Positions 1-9,582 of a stretch of DNA of 64,000 nt are shown one piece after another. The stretch lies in contig JAEVYS010000032.1 in NCBI GenBank assembly GCA_023392635.1, positions 14,537 through 78,536 on the forward strand, read 5' to 3'. Every line of letters begins with the position of its first letter. Within the stretch, counting starts at the first letter, position 1. The DNA comes from Actinomycetes bacterium (GTDB lineage: Bacteria > Actinomycetota > Actinomycetes > Propionibacteriales > Propionibacteriaceae). Below the pieces are notes generated by a model. The model was not told the DNA's origin, searched no databases, and saw nothing but the letters and a program-made list of their open reading frames with translations. The translations under genes were made by a program, and so were the position numbers.

Positions 1-3000
1 TGCAGAACCAGCCGGACTTCCAGGCCGGTTCCGCCGACCACCGCACCCACTTCGCCAGCGCCGTCCCCGCGCTCGTCCGGCAGGCCATGACCGAGTACTC
101 CGACCTCACCGGACGCACCTACGCACCCGTCCTCGCCTACGACTGCGAGGACGCGGACTACGTGATGGTCGGCATGGGTTCGATCACCGACGACGTCCGC
201 GCGGTGGTGCCCTACCTGCGCTCGCAGGGCCTCAAGGTCGGGGTCGTCTCGGTCAAGCTGTTGCAGCCCTTCCCCGAGGAGGAGCTCGTCGCGGCCATCG
301 GCAACGCCAGGGCCGTCACCGTCCTGGAGCGCTCCGACGACACCGCCCTCACCCGGTTGGTCACCCAGGCCCTGTTCCACGCCCGGGCGAACGCGGAGGC
401 CGACCCGGCCGTCCTGCCCTACCCGGGCGTGCCTGCACTCGCCGCCATCCCGCGCCTGACCACGGCGATCTTCGGGCTGGGGGGCCACGACATCCAGCCG
501 CGCTACACCGTGGCAGCGTTCGAGAACATGGCGAAGCCGTCCCCCGCGCCGCTGGTCTACCTCGGCTCGCAGTTCTTCACCGCCCATCCGACGCCGGCCG
601 TGGCCGCGATCCAGGACCGACTCCGCGCCGCCTACCCCGAGACCGAGCTGATGGCGCTGACCCCGGGCGAGAACCCGCCGGTGCTCGCGCCGGGCACCCT
701 GCGCATCCGCTTCCACTCGGTCGGCGGCTACGGCACGGTGGCCACAGGCAAGCTGCTGACCGACGTGCTGGCTTCGCTGCTCGGCATGCACTCGAAGTCG
801 GCGCCCAAGTACGGCTCGGAGAAGTCGGGCGCATCGACGAACTACTACATCACCCTGTCCCCGGAACCGGTCCTGCTGACCAACGCCGAGCTCGAGGACG
901 TCGAGGTCGTGGTGGCTCCCGACCACCAGGTGTTCTCCCACACCAACCCGCTCAAGGGCCTCGTCGCCGGCGGCACCCTGATCATGCAGTCGGACAAGCA
1001 GCCGGCGCAGGTGTGGCAGGAGCTGCCGTCCTTCGCGCGACGGGTGATCCGGGAGCGGGGCATCCGTTTCCTCGTGCTGGACGCTTTCGCCATCGCCCGC
1101 GCGCACGCCCCCAACCCCGAACTCGAGACCCGGATGATGGGCATCGCCTTCATCGGCGCCATCCTCGGCCACGTCCACGGCATCGGCAAGGGCGACAGCC
1201 GGGAGGCGGAAGCCGAGGTGAGGGCGGAACTGGCGAAGAAGTTCGGCCGCCGCGGCGAGACCGTCATCGAGGCCAACCTGGCGGTCGTCCGGGACGGCAT
1301 GAAGGCGCTCGTGGTCGACTACGACGACCCCGCGCTGGTCGCCGTCGAGGAGGCGGGGACGCTCGTCGGGGCGCGGGCGTCGCTGTCCGCGGCGATGACC
1401 CCGTCCGTGGCACGGGAGCGGACGAGCGGGCTGTTCGACCCCGGCTACTACGAGGAGATGATGGCCCGGCCGTTCCGCGAGGGCACCATCGACGAGGCGC
1501 CCGTCCTGCCGGGGACCGGTCTGTTCATGCCGGTGGGCACGGGCGCGGCCAAGAACAAGGGCATCTTCCGGCGTACCGTGCCGGTGTTCGACCCCGAAGC
1601 CTGCACCGCCTGCATGGAATGCGCCCTCGCCTGCCCCGACAACGCCATCCCGAACACCGGCCACGAGTTGGGCGACCTGCTGGGCGCCGCCATCGACGCC
1701 GCCGGCCTGAGCGAGGGCGAGAGGGCTCCGTGGTACGGGCTGGTGCCTGCCTGGGCCGATGCGATCCGTGCCGGTTTCCGCGATTCCGCTGCGGCGACCG
1801 ACCTCGCCGCGGTGGCTCGCGGGGCGGCCGCCGGCCTCCCGGCCGAGCAGCTGCCGTCCGACCGGCTCGACGACGTGGTGGCTGCGCTGGCGGCCTTCCC
1901 CGTGGCTCGCACGCGTCCGCTGTTCGACGCGGCCGAGAAGCAGGCTCCCGGAACCGGCGTCCTGTTCTCCGCCGTGGTCGACCCCTGGAAGTGCACCGGC
2001 TGCCTGCAGTGCGTCGAGGTGTGCGGGCCCGACGCGCTCACCACCGCCGACCAGACCGATGTGCTGCTCGGAATGCTGGAGGCCCGCTTCGAGCGGCTCA
2101 CGCACCTTCCGGAGAGCCCGGCACGGCTGGCCGCGGACGCCATGGCGCCCGGCGGTGACATCAAGCGGATCCTGCTCAACCGCAGCGACTACTACTCGAT
2201 GACCGGCGGGCACGGCGCCTGCCGCGGCTGTGGCGAGGTCACGGCCATCCACCTGCTGAACGCGCTCAGCCACCGCATCGGGGAGGACCGCCGGCAGGCC
2301 CACCTGCGTGACCTGGACCGGAAGCTGGATGCACTGGCCGACCTCGTGGGGCGCCTGCCCGAGGGCGATCGTCGCCGGCGGGTGGCCGCCACGATCACCG
2401 AACTGGAGCGGCGCCTCTACCTGTACGAGTCCGGCCCCACCGGCGAGGGACCCTCGCCGACGGTGATGGCGAACTCCACCGGTTGCTCCAGCGTCTACGC
2501 CTCGACCGTGCCGTTCTCGCCCTACCTGGATCCCTGGGTCAACGGGCTGTTCCAGGACGCCCAGCCCCTCGCGATGGGCATCTACGAGGGCCTGGTGTCC
2601 GGCCTGGTCGGCGAGGTCCGCGCCCTGCGGGTCGCTGAGCTCGAGCTGAGCAATTCGTACGACAAGGAACTACACGACGCCACCCTCGCCACCCTCTCCT
2701 GGCGCGATTTCACCCCGGCGGAGCGGGCCCTCGTCCCGGTCGTCCTCACCATCAGCGGTGACGGCGCCGCCTTCGACATCGGCTTCGGCGCCATGTCCCG
2801 CGTCCTCGCCGGCGGCACACCGATCAAGTCACTGGTGCTGGACACCGGCGGCTACTCCAACACCGGTGGCCAGGCCTCCACCGCGAGCTTCGCCGGCCAG
2901 GACGCCGACCTCGCCCGCTACGGCAGCGCCCACGCCGGCAAGCAGGAGAGCCGCAAGGAACTGGGCCTGCTCGCGGCGTTCCACCCCGGCGTGTACGTGT

Positions 3001-4043
3001 GCTCCACCGCGACGGCCTTCCACAGCCACTTCCTGCGGGCCTCCGCCGACCTGATCGGCTACAACGACGGGGCCGCCCTGATGATCGCCTACGCGCCGTG
3101 CGACACCGAGAACGGCATGCCCGAGGACCTGGCCAATGCCCGTTCGCGCCTCGCCGTGGAGAGCCGGGTGTTCCCGCTCTTCGTGCACGATCCGCGCAAG
3201 GGTGCCACCCTGTCGGAGCGGTTCAGCCTCGAGGGCAACCCGGAGCCGGAGGGCCTGTGGACCGAGACCACGCTCACCTATCGCGACGACCGGGGGCAGC
3301 TCCAACTCCTGACCATCCCGCTCACGCCGGCCGACTTCGCGATCGGTGAGGTGCGGTTCGCGCGGCAGTTCCGCTGGCTCGCGAACTACGAGGAGGCCGG
3401 CGCGGTGCCGATCGCCGAGTACGTGGAGCTGCCCGCCCACCAGCGCACGGGCAGGACGCCGTTCGTCTACACCACCGACCGGAAGCGCCGGCTGGTCAAG
3501 ATGGCGTGCTCGGACAGCATCGTGGCCCTGGTCGAGGACCGCCGCCGCAACTGGCGGACGCTGCAGTTCCTCGCCGGCCAGTCCGAGGCGTTGCTGTCGG
3601 CTCAGCACAAGGTCGAGGTGGGCGAATGGACGACGCGCTACGGCGCGGCGATCGACGCCCGCGAGTCGGCCCTGGACACGATCGCCAAGGCGATGGCCGA
3701 CCTCGCCACCGCGAGCGGTGCCCCCGCCGGTGGTCCGCTGCACCTGGGGCTGTTTGGGTCGCCGCTGGCCGCGCCGCAGGCCGAGGAGCCTCCCGCCGCG
3801 GCGACCGACGGCGACCGCCCGATCTGGCTCGACCCCGCGGACCTGTCCCGGTGCAACGACTGCGCCACGTGCTACCAGGAGCTCCCGCAACTGTTCGAGA
3901 AGGCCACGATCGTGGTGGACGGCAACGCCCAGACCGTCGGCCGGATGCGTCCGGACGCGTTCGAGGGGCTGGAGCTGACCGCAGAGCTCTCCGCCCGGAT
4001 CACCCGGGTCAAGGCCACGTGCGACGCGGAGATCATCCAGTGA
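1..4043 (+). CDS. 2-oxoacid (pyruvate):ferredoxin oxidoreductase, NifJ-like multidomain protein, 5'-truncated
   Basis: The reading frame is open from nt 3, so the gene begins before the window; the first Met (nt 87) is internal. It should oxidatively decarboxylate a 2-oxoacid, probably pyruvate, to acyl-CoA and reduce ferredoxin. Numbering from nt 3, seen in order: transketolase-C-like domain II, the gamma domain (HSVGGYGTVATGKLL), a 4Fe-4S motif C534/C537/C540/C544, a second at C664/C667/C670/C674, and the TPP-binding beta domain (GGHGACRGCGE; GDG at 919-921; later YSNTGGQAS). A C-terminal ferredoxin-like tail has C1284/C1287/C1290 and a lone C1340. About 1346 residues are visible and roughly 200 are missing, so it is longer than classical NifJ (~1200). 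It overlaps the next gene by 4 bp (GTGA). Pyruvate as substrate is inferred. Confidence 0.88.
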   Translation, partial: QNQPDFQAGSADHRTHFASAVPALVRQAMTEYSDLTGRTYAPVLAYDCEDADYVMVGMGSITDDVRAVVPYLRSQGLKVGVVSVKLLQPFPEEELVAAIGNARAVTVLERSDDTALTRLVTQALFHARANAEADPAVLPYPGVPALAAIPRLTTAIFGLGGHDIQPRYTVAAFENMAKPSPAPLVYLGSQFFTAHPTPAVAAIQDRLRAAYPETELMALTPGENPPVLAPGTLRIRFHSVGGYGTVATGKLLTDVLASLLGMHSKSAPKYGSEKSGASTNYYITLSPEPVLLTNAELEDVEVVVAPDHQVFSHTNPLKGLVAGGTLIMQSDKQPAQVWQELPSFARRVIRERGIRFLVLDAFAIARAHAPNPELETRMMGIAFIGAILGHVHGIGKGDSREAEAEVRAELAKKFGRRGETVIEANLAVVRDGMKALVVDYDDPALVAVEEAGTLVGARASLSAAMTPSVARERTSGLFDPGYYEEMMARPFREGTIDEAPVLPGTGLFMPVGTGAAKNKGIFRRTVPVFDPEACTACMECALACPDNAIPNTGHELGDLLGAAIDAAGLSEGERAPWYGLVPAWADAIRAGFRDSAAATDLAAVARGAAAGLPAEQLPSDRLDDVVAALAAFPVARTRPLFDAAEKQAPGTGVLFSAVVDPWKCTGCLQCVEVCGPDALTTADQTDVLLGMLEARFERLTHLPESPARLAADAMAPGGDIKRILLNRSDYYSMTGGHGACRGCGEVTAIHLLNALSHRIGEDRRQAHLRDLDRKLDALADLVGRLPEGDRRRRVAATITELERRLYLYESGPTGEGPSPTVMANSTGCSSVYASTVPFSPYLDPWVNGLFQDAQPLAMGIYEGLVSGLVGEVRALRVAELELSNSYDKELHDATLATLSWRDFTPAERALVPVVLTISGDGAAFDIGFGAMSRVLAGGTPIKSLVLDTGGYSNTGGQASTASFAGQDADLARYGSAHAGKQESRKELGLLAAFHPGVYVCSTATAFHSHFLRASADLIGYNDGAALMIAYAPCDTENGMPEDLANARSRLAVESRVFPLFVHDPRKGATLSERFSLEGNPEPEGLWTETTLTYRDDRGQLQLLTIPLTPADFAIGEVRFARQFRWLANYEEAGAVPIAEYVELPAHQRTGRTPFVYTTDRKRRLVKMACSDSIVALVEDRRRNWRTLQFLAGQSEALLSAQHKVEVGEWTTRYGAAIDARESALDTIAKAMADLATASGAPAGGPLHLGLFGSPLAAPQAEEPPAAATDGDRPIWLDPADLSRCNDCATCYQELPQLFEKATIVVDGNAQTVGRMRPDAFEGLELTAELSARITRVKATCDAEIIQ

Positions 4044-6769
4044 ACGGGCCGTCGTTCGCCAACCAGCTCGGCCTGCTCGAGCGGCGGCTGGTGGCCGACC
4101 CGCGGGCCTTCCGGGAACTGTTCACGGCCGACGGCATGGAGGCTGTCGCCTGGGAGTTCCGGCAGCCCGAGCTGAGCGCGAAGTTCACCCGCCAGTTGTG
4201 GGACGTCCTGAGCCGCGACGACGACGCCAGCCGGTTGATCATGCGCTTCCTGTGGAACCTGCCGCTGGGCAAGAAGCGCATGTTCATCCGCGCCCTGGAG
4301 GAGCACCTGTCGGGCCGCTACCCCATGTTCGCCGGTCTCGCGGAGAACTGGCCGGCCGGCAACGCGATCGGCCCCTACATCCGCAAGCCATCGGAGCGCT
4401 TCGAGGACTTCGAGCTGGTCAACAAGGGATTCCTCGGCTACATGGACCTGGGCTACACCCGCCGTGACGTCGAGCTGTTCGTGTGGCTCGAGGCGCTGCG
4501 CGACAAGCAGTGCGCCGAGGCGCCGTGCGAACTGGGCGTGCTGCTGGCCGGCCACAGGGAACCGCAGGGCGGCTGCCCGGTGCAGATCCACATCCCGAAG
4601 ATGTTCGAGCTGATCGGCACCGGCCGCTTCCGCGAGGCGCTGCAGATGCTGGAGTCGTGCAACCCCCTGCCCAACGTCACCGGACGCGTCTGCCCCCAGG
4701 AGCTGCAGTGCCAGGGCATGTGCATCCACAAGCAGTCGATGTCGATCGGCCAGCTGGAGTGGTTCCTGCCCGAGTGGGAGAAGGTCGCCGACCCGGACGC
4801 CGCGCGGGCACGGTTCATCGGCATCCCCGACCCGTGGGCGACCGCCGTCCGACCTCCGATGGCGATCGTCGGCTCCGGCCCGTCCGGGCTGATCACCGCG
4901 TACCTGCTGGCCGCCGAGGGCTTCCCGGTGACGGTGTTCGAGGCGTTCCACGAGCTCGGCGGCGTCCTGCGGTACGGCATTCCCGAGTTCCGCCTGCCCA
5001 ACGACCTCATCGACGACGTCGTGGCCAAGATCCGGCTGCTGGGCGGCCGGTTCGTGACCAACTTCGTGGTCGGCAAGACCGCAACGCTCGAGCAGCTCAC
5101 CGACGCCGGGTTCGCGCGGGTGTTCGTCGGGAGCGGCGCCGGGCTGCCGCGCTTCCTGAACGTGCCCGGCGAGCACCTGCTGAACGTGATGAGCGCCAAC
5201 GAGTTCCTCACCAGGGTCAACCTGATGCAGGCCCACAAGTCCGACCACGAGACCCCGCTGCCGGCGACCGAGGGAAAGCAGGTGCTGATCATCGGTGGCG
5301 GCAACACCGCCATGGACGCCGCCCGCACCGCCCGTCGTCTGGGCGGCCAGGTCACGATCGTCTACCGCCGCACCCGCGCCGAGATGCCCGCCCGGGTGGA
5401 GGAGCTCGAGCACGCCCTGGAGGAGGGCATCGAGCTGGCCGTCCTCCGCTCCCCGGTCGAGTTCACGGGGGACGAGACCGGGTTCGTCACCACGGCGGTC
5501 GTGGAGGTCATGGGACTCGGCGAACCGGATGCCTCCGGCCGCCGCCGTCCGGTCGCCACCGGACGCACCGCGGAGATGCCCGCCGACCTGGTGATCATGG
5601 CGCTGGGCAACACCGCGAACCCGATCATCAAGGATTCGGAGCCGCGCCTGTCCGTCTCTCCCGCCGGGACGATCCAGCAGCCGGAGGACGGCTCGAAGGA
5701 GACCACGCTGCACGGGGTGTACACCGGTGGCGACGCCGCCCGTGGCGGGTCGACCGCCATCCGGGCGGCCGGCGACGGGCAGTCCGCCGCACGCGAGATC
5801 GTCGGCACCCTGGAGCACTTCGAGCCGGCCGAGGTGACCTCGCGGGTCGCCCGTGCACTCGCCTACACCGAGCTCGCCGGCGAGCAGCCCGTGATCGTGG
5901 CCAAGCAGCACCTGAGCGTCGGCATCGAGGAGTTCACGGTCCGCGCCCCCGTGATCGCACGCACCGCCCGCGCCGGCCAGTTCGTCCGGGTGTTGCCGAC
6001 TCCTGACGGCGAACTGATCCCGCTCACCCTGGCCGACTGGGACGCCCACGCCGGCACGATCACGCTGGTCGTGCAGAACATGGGCTCGACCACCATCGGC
6101 ATCAACGCGATGCGGGTGGGCGACGCCTTCGCCGGCGTGGCGGGGCCGCTCGGACGGCCCAGCGACCTGCACCGCCACCCCGACGGGGCCACGGTCGTCT
6201 TCACCGCCGGCGGTCTCGGCCTGCCACCGGTGTACCCCATCCTGCGCGAGCACCTGCGGATGGGGAACCACGTCACGTTGATCTCCGGCTTCCGCAGCGC
6301 CGACCTGATGTTCTGGGACGGGCCCGAGGAGCGCATCGGGCGGATCGCGGCGACGTACCCCGACCTGCTGGACGTGATCTATGCCACCAACGACGGCTCG
6401 GTCGGGGTGCAGGGCTTCGTCACCACGCCGCTGGAGGCGCTGCTCAACGCGGCCAGGGAGGGCGAAGGGCGTCCCATCGCCGAAGTGGTCACGATCGGCC
6501 CACCGCTCATGATGCGCTCGGTCTCCGACCTGACCAGGCCGTACGGGGTGCCGTGCGTGGCGAGCCTGAACTCGATCATGGTGGACGCGACCGGCATGTG
6601 CGGCGCGTGCATGGTGCCGGTCACCGAGGACGGCAAGCTCGTCCGCAAGCACGCCTGCATCGACGGCCCGGAGATCGACGCCCACAGCATCGACTGGGAC
6701 AAGTTCCTCCCCCGCTTCGGCCTGTTCCGCGCCCAGGAACAGGCCAGCCGCGCCCGCCACGGCCTCTGA
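4040..6769 (+). CDS. fused NfnB/GltD-like and NfnA/SudB/PyrK-like NAD(P)H:ferredoxin oxidoreductase
   Basis: The GTG start at 4040 overlaps the upstream stop (GTGA), giving 909 residues. Residues 1-150 form a helical region I do not recognise. A Cys-rich 4Fe-4S segment (QCAEAPCELG, GGCPVQIH, CPQELQCQGMCIH) runs from ~155 to 245 as in GltD and dihydropyrimidine dehydrogenase. The first dinucleotide fold starts at ~277 (GSGPSGLITA) and the second at ~417 (IIGGGNTAMDAA). From ~620 comes a PyrK/SudB-type FAD/NAD module (RAGQFVRVLP, FTAGGLGLPPVYP) ending in a 2Fe-2S motif (TGMCGACMVP, ~854). This is both subunits of an Nfn/SudAB enzyme in one chain, B half first. Co-translation with the oxidoreductase upstream implies electron transfer between ferredoxin and NAD(P)H. 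Bifurcation is inferred, not shown. Confidence 0.85.
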   Translation: MNGPSFANQLGLLERRLVADPRAFRELFTADGMEAVAWEFRQPELSAKFTRQLWDVLSRDDDASRLIMRFLWNLPLGKKRMFIRALEEHLSGRYPMFAGLAENWPAGNAIGPYIRKPSERFEDFELVNKGFLGYMDLGYTRRDVELFVWLEALRDKQCAEAPCELGVLLAGHREPQGGCPVQIHIPKMFELIGTGRFREALQMLESCNPLPNVTGRVCPQELQCQGMCIHKQSMSIGQLEWFLPEWEKVADPDAARARFIGIPDPWATAVRPPMAIVGSGPSGLITAYLLAAEGFPVTVFEAFHELGGVLRYGIPEFRLPNDLIDDVVAKIRLLGGRFVTNFVVGKTATLEQLTDAGFARVFVGSGAGLPRFLNVPGEHLLNVMSANEFLTRVNLMQAHKSDHETPLPATEGKQVLIIGGGNTAMDAARTARRLGGQVTIVYRRTRAEMPARVEELEHALEEGIELAVLRSPVEFTGDETGFVTTAVVEVMGLGEPDASGRRRPVATGRTAEMPADLVIMALGNTANPIIKDSEPRLSVSPAGTIQQPEDGSKETTLHGVYTGGDAARGGSTAIRAAGDGQSAAREIVGTLEHFEPAEVTSRVARALAYTELAGEQPVIVAKQHLSVGIEEFTVRAPVIARTARAGQFVRVLPTPDGELIPLTLADWDAHAGTITLVVQNMGSTTIGINAMRVGDAFAGVAGPLGRPSDLHRHPDGATVVFTAGGLGLPPVYPILREHLRMGNHVTLISGFRSADLMFWDGPEERIGRIAATYPDLLDVIYATNDGSVGVQGFVTTPLEALLNAAREGEGRPIAEVVTIGPPLMMRSVSDLTRPYGVPCVASLNSIMVDATGMCGACMVPVTEDGKLVRKHACIDGPEIDAHSIDWDKFLPRFGLFRAQEQASRARHGL

Positions 6770-6771
6770 CC

Positions 6772-6827
6772 CCCCGCAAGCTGTGAGTTGAGCCACGATG
6801 TCGCGGCTCAACTCACAGCTTGTGGGG
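6772..6827. repeat. dispersed ~50-bp palindrome, copy 1
   Basis: A near-perfect inverted repeat starts 3 nt after the nfn stop codon: arms 6772-6798 and 6801-6827 around the 2-nt centre TG. Two positions are imperfect (one G:T and one A:C). A second copy lies at 59003-59052 after tadA. From the stop codon onward both copies share TGACCCCCCGCAAGCTG and the rest of the left arm. No T-run follows, so it is not a classical intrinsic terminator, though it may act as a hairpin end for the PFOR-nfn transcript. Confidence 0.85.
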
Positions 6828-6866
6828 ATTGGGGGGGCCGGATCAGGAGCGACCTAGGCTCGCAGC

Positions 6867-7895
6867 ATGAGCTCCTGCCTCGTTCTCGTCACGAATCCCC
6901 GCGATGCCGCCATCGCCTCCTACCGGCTGGACGGGGAGTCGCTCGAGCCGCTCGCGGTGACCACCGGGCTGCCGGGCACCGGCACGTTCGCGATCGACGG
7001 ACGACGCGACCTCGTGTTCGCCGGCGTCAAGGGTGATCCGGCCGGCGTTGTCACGCTCGCCCTCGACCGGACGACCGGCACGCTCAGCCCGCTGAGCCGG
7101 GTGGAGGTCGAGGACTCGATGACGTACCTCGCGCTCACCGCGGACGGACGCCTGCTTCTCGGGGCCTCCTACGGCGGCGGGTACGGCTGCACGTGGCCCG
7201 TCGGCGATGACGGACGCCTCGGCGAGCCTGTCGCCCGCATCGAGTACCCCAACCTGCACTCGGTGGCGGCCCGCGACGGGTACGCCTACTTCGTCTCCCT
7301 CGGCGCCGACCTGGTCGCCCAGTACACGCTCGGCGCGGACGGCTCTCTGGCGCCGCTCGACCCACCGACCGCCGCCGCGCCCGCGGGGTCGGGCCCGCGC
7401 CACCTCGTGCTCTCCGCCGACGGGACGAACGCCTACCTGATGACGGAGTTCTCCGGCGAGGTGGTCCGCTTCGCTCGAGACCCCGCGTCCGGCGTCCTCA
7501 CCCCCGCGGAGTCGGTGCCCGGACACGACACCGGTCTCGGGCTCGGCCACAGCCGCTACGGCGTCGACCCGCTCGAGCACCACTTCATCTGGGGTGCCGA
7601 CCTCCACCTCACCCCGGACGGCCGCCGCCTGCTGTGCTCCGAACGCACCGCGTCGACCATCGCGACGATCGACCTCGCAGCGGACGGGCGGCTGCTCGGC
7701 CAGGTGGCGGTCAGCCCGACCGAGCAGCAGCCGCGCGGGTTCGCCGTGTCACCGGACGGCCTCGTCCTCGCTGGTGGCGAGAAGTCGACGAACCTGTCAC
7801 TGTCCCGGCTGCAGGACGATGGTTCGCTGGCCCTGCTCACCCGCGTCCCGACCGGCCGCGGCGCCAACTGGGTACGCACCGTCCCGCTGCCGTGA
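6867..7895 (+). CDS. lactonase-fold beta-propeller protein, 6-phosphogluconolactonase-like
   Basis: 342 residues of repeated beta-propeller blades (AIDGRRDLVFAGVKG; LALTADGRLLLGASYGGG; LHLTPDGRRLLCSERTAS; FAVSPDGLVLAGGEKST) match the YbhE/Pgl lactonase family, which hydrolyses 6-phosphogluconolactone in the pentose phosphate pathway. The family also holds other lactonases, so substrate is inferred. The conserved stretch with blade-linking HSVAARDG and GPRHLVLSADG is present. There is no signal peptide, so it is cytosolic. TAGGCT (6854-6859) lies 7 nt before the ATG with no good ribosome binding site, which suggests a leaderless transcript. It stands alone between the palindrome and the alcohol dehydrogenase gene. 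Confidence 0.82.
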   Translation: MSSCLVLVTNPRDAAIASYRLDGESLEPLAVTTGLPGTGTFAIDGRRDLVFAGVKGDPAGVVTLALDRTTGTLSPLSRVEVEDSMTYLALTADGRLLLGASYGGGYGCTWPVGDDGRLGEPVARIEYPNLHSVAARDGYAYFVSLGADLVAQYTLGADGSLAPLDPPTAAAPAGSGPRHLVLSADGTNAYLMTEFSGEVVRFARDPASGVLTPAESVPGHDTGLGLGHSRYGVDPLEHHFIWGADLHLTPDGRRLLCSERTASTIATIDLAADGRLLGQVAVSPTEQQPRGFAVSPDGLVLAGGEKSTNLSLSRLQDDGSLALLTRVPTGRGANWVRTVPLP

Positions 7896-8024
7896 ACCCA
7901 TCCTCGTCCCTGTGCATACTGGGGGGTGGCCGCTGACACCGACGGCTACCTCACGGCTCGCGGAGGGAGAGGGGGTTACCGCCAGGGCCTCCCCACGGTG
8001 GGGGCGATGTGGTGGAGTGGGGGC

Positions 8025-9038
8025 ATGTTCGGAGCCGTGATCCATGCACCAGGGGACGTCCGCTACGAGGAGCGCGACGATCCCGCCATCCTCGAGCCGA
8101 CGGACGCGATCATCCGCACCGTCGCCGCCTGCGTCTGCGGATCGGACCTGTGGCGCTACCGCGGCATCCAGCCGGTGCCGCAGCCGACGCCGATCGGCCA
8201 CGAGTACTGCGGCATCGTCGAGACCGTCGGAGACGCGGTGACCACAATCACGCCCGGCGACTTCGTGGTCGGAGGCTTCCTTCACTCCGACAACACCTGC
8301 CCGACCTGTCGCAAGGGTGCGCACGCCAACTGTGAGCACGGCGGCGGCTACAAGGGCTGCCAGGCCGAGAAGATCCGCGTCCCCCACGCCGACGGCACCC
8401 TGCTCGCCACCCCGGGCATGCCGGACGACGACCTGGTCCCCAGCATCCTGGCCCTCTCGGACGTGATGAGCACCGGGTGGCACGCAGCGGTGTCCGCCGG
8501 CGTCGGTCCGGACACCACCGTCGCGGTCGTGGGCGACGGCGCCGTCGGCCTCTCCGCCGTGCTGGCTGCCGTCCAGCTCGGCGCACCGACCGTGATCGCG
8601 ATGAGTCGCCACGCTGCCCGCCAGGAGGTCGCCCGCACCTTCGGCGCGACCTCCATCGTGGAGGAGCGGGGCGAGGATGGCATCGCCCGGGTCAAGGAAC
8701 TCACCGAGGGCATCGGCGCGGACTGCGTACTGGAATGCGTGGGCACGGAGGACGCCCGGCTGCAGGCCGTCGGCTGCGTCCGTTCCGGCGGCAACATCGG
8801 GCTGGTCGGAGTGCCGCACGGGGAGCTGCCCGTCAACGAGCTGTTCTGGCGCAACGTCGGCATCAAGGGCGGCCCGGCGCACGTTCGCGCCTACCTGCCG
8901 CACCTGCTCGAGCTGGTGCTGGCGCGCACCATCAACCCGGGGCTGGTGTTCGACCTCGAACTGCCGCTGTCCCAGATCGCCGAGGCCTACGCGGCGATGG
9001 ACGAGCGCAGGGCGATCAAGTCCCTCGTGCGGCCCTAG
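8025..9038 (+). CDS. zinc-dependent alcohol dehydrogenase family protein
   Basis: Medium-chain dehydrogenase of 337 residues. The catalytic-zinc loop CVCGSDLWRYRG is followed by GHEYCGIVETVG. The structural-zinc lobe carries several Cys (NTCPTCRKGAHANCEHG). The nucleotide-binding fold is at ~170 (VVGDGAVGLSAVLAA). The ATG at 8025 is chosen because a purine-rich GGAGTGGGGG precedes it and the MFGAVIHAPGDVRYEE N-terminus fits the family; the frame extends further upstream but without family similarity. It probably oxidises or reduces an alcohol/aldehyde with NAD(P). The substrate cannot be read from sequence. The cupin and MFS genes downstream may be co-transcribed. Confidence 0.85.
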   Translation: MFGAVIHAPGDVRYEERDDPAILEPTDAIIRTVAACVCGSDLWRYRGIQPVPQPTPIGHEYCGIVETVGDAVTTITPGDFVVGGFLHSDNTCPTCRKGAHANCEHGGGYKGCQAEKIRVPHADGTLLATPGMPDDDLVPSILALSDVMSTGWHAAVSAGVGPDTTVAVVGDGAVGLSAVLAAVQLGAPTVIAMSRHAARQEVARTFGATSIVEERGEDGIARVKELTEGIGADCVLECVGTEDARLQAVGCVRSGGNIGLVGVPHGELPVNELFWRNVGIKGGPAHVRAYLPHLLELVLARTINPGLVFDLELPLSQIAEAYAAMDERRAIKSLVRP

Positions 9039-9046
9039 CCACGTCC

Positions 9047-9169
9047 GTGGACGTCACGCAGGTTCCGGCTGAATGCCCACCTGGCCGAGCCGGGTACACA
9101 TGCACCGGGGGCTTCGCGCTGCTCGCCACCGGGGACGGCGAGCCCGCCCCCGTCGACCCCGAGGAGTGA
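9047..9169 (+). CDS. possible small ORF between adh and cupin genes
   Basis: A GTG-started frame of 40 residues ends three bases before the cupin ATG, and its last codons (GAGGAG) double as the cupin ribosome binding site. The peptide has two Cys (ECPPGRAGYTC) and an acidic end (APVDPEE). No family is recognised and no ribosome binding site precedes it. It could be translationally coupled to the cupin gene, or a decayed remnant, or a chance frame. Confidence 0.22.
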   Translation: MDVTQVPAECPPGRAGYTCTGGFALLATGDGEPAPVDPEE

Positions 9170-9171
9170 CC

Positions 9172-9582
9172 ATGCAGCACCAACCGAAGGCACCCACCAC
9201 CAAGGGGCCGGCCGAGCGGTTCACCGGCGATGTCTACGTCGACATGGTGGTCAGCCACCCGGACGCGGGGTTCAGCGTCGGCTCCGTCCACTTCACCCCG
9301 GGAGCGCACACCGCCTGGCATTCGCACGCGGCCGGCCAGATGCTGCACTGCACGGAGGGTGCCGGCCTCGTTGTCACCGCTGAGGAGGTGATCCTGCTGC
9401 ATCCCGGGATGACCGTGTGGACGCCGCCGGGGGAGCGGCACTGGCACGGGGCGCTGCCGGACAGCTTTCTGACCCACCTGGCCATGAGTGGGGCCGCGGC
9501 CCTGAGCGAGGGCCAGGAGGCCGTCACCTGGCAGGAGCACGTGGACGGCGCCGACTACGACGCCGCCTGCCGGCGATCGTGA
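9172..9582 (+). CDS. cupin-domain protein
   Basis: 136 residues, start at the ATG behind GAGGAG. The cupin fold is clear: motif 1 is GAHTAWHSHAAGQMLHCTEG, carrying the metal-binding His pair, and motif 2 is HPGMTVWTPPGERHWHGALP. Related single-domain cupins sit beside carboxymuconolactone decarboxylases or dehydrogenases and act as small isomerases, dioxygenases or binding proteins, so no reaction is assigned. The stop overlaps the GTG of the following MFS gene (GTGA), showing translational coupling; adh, cupin and exporter may form one detoxification or efflux operon. Confidence 0.8.
   Translation: MQHQPKAPTTKGPAERFTGDVYVDMVVSHPDAGFSVGSVHFTPGAHTAWHSHAAGQMLHCTEGAGLVVTAEEVILLHPGMTVWTPPGERHWHGALPDSFLTHLAMSGAAALSEGQEAVTWQEHVDGADYDAACRRS

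Noticed and set aside
3872..6811. Very long open frame antisense to the nfn gene (also antisense frames over 11045-13702 and 14383-17130)
   Set aside because: They are products of GC-rich third-codon bias; their translations are low-complexity His/Gly/Arg/Asp and match no family, while the sense genes have full sets of motifs.
7991..8003. CCCCAC-G-GTGGGG palindrome before the alcohol dehydrogenase gene
   Set aside because: It could be a regulator site, but 13 bp of GC-only symmetry in this sequence is weak and no MerR-type gene is adjacent.
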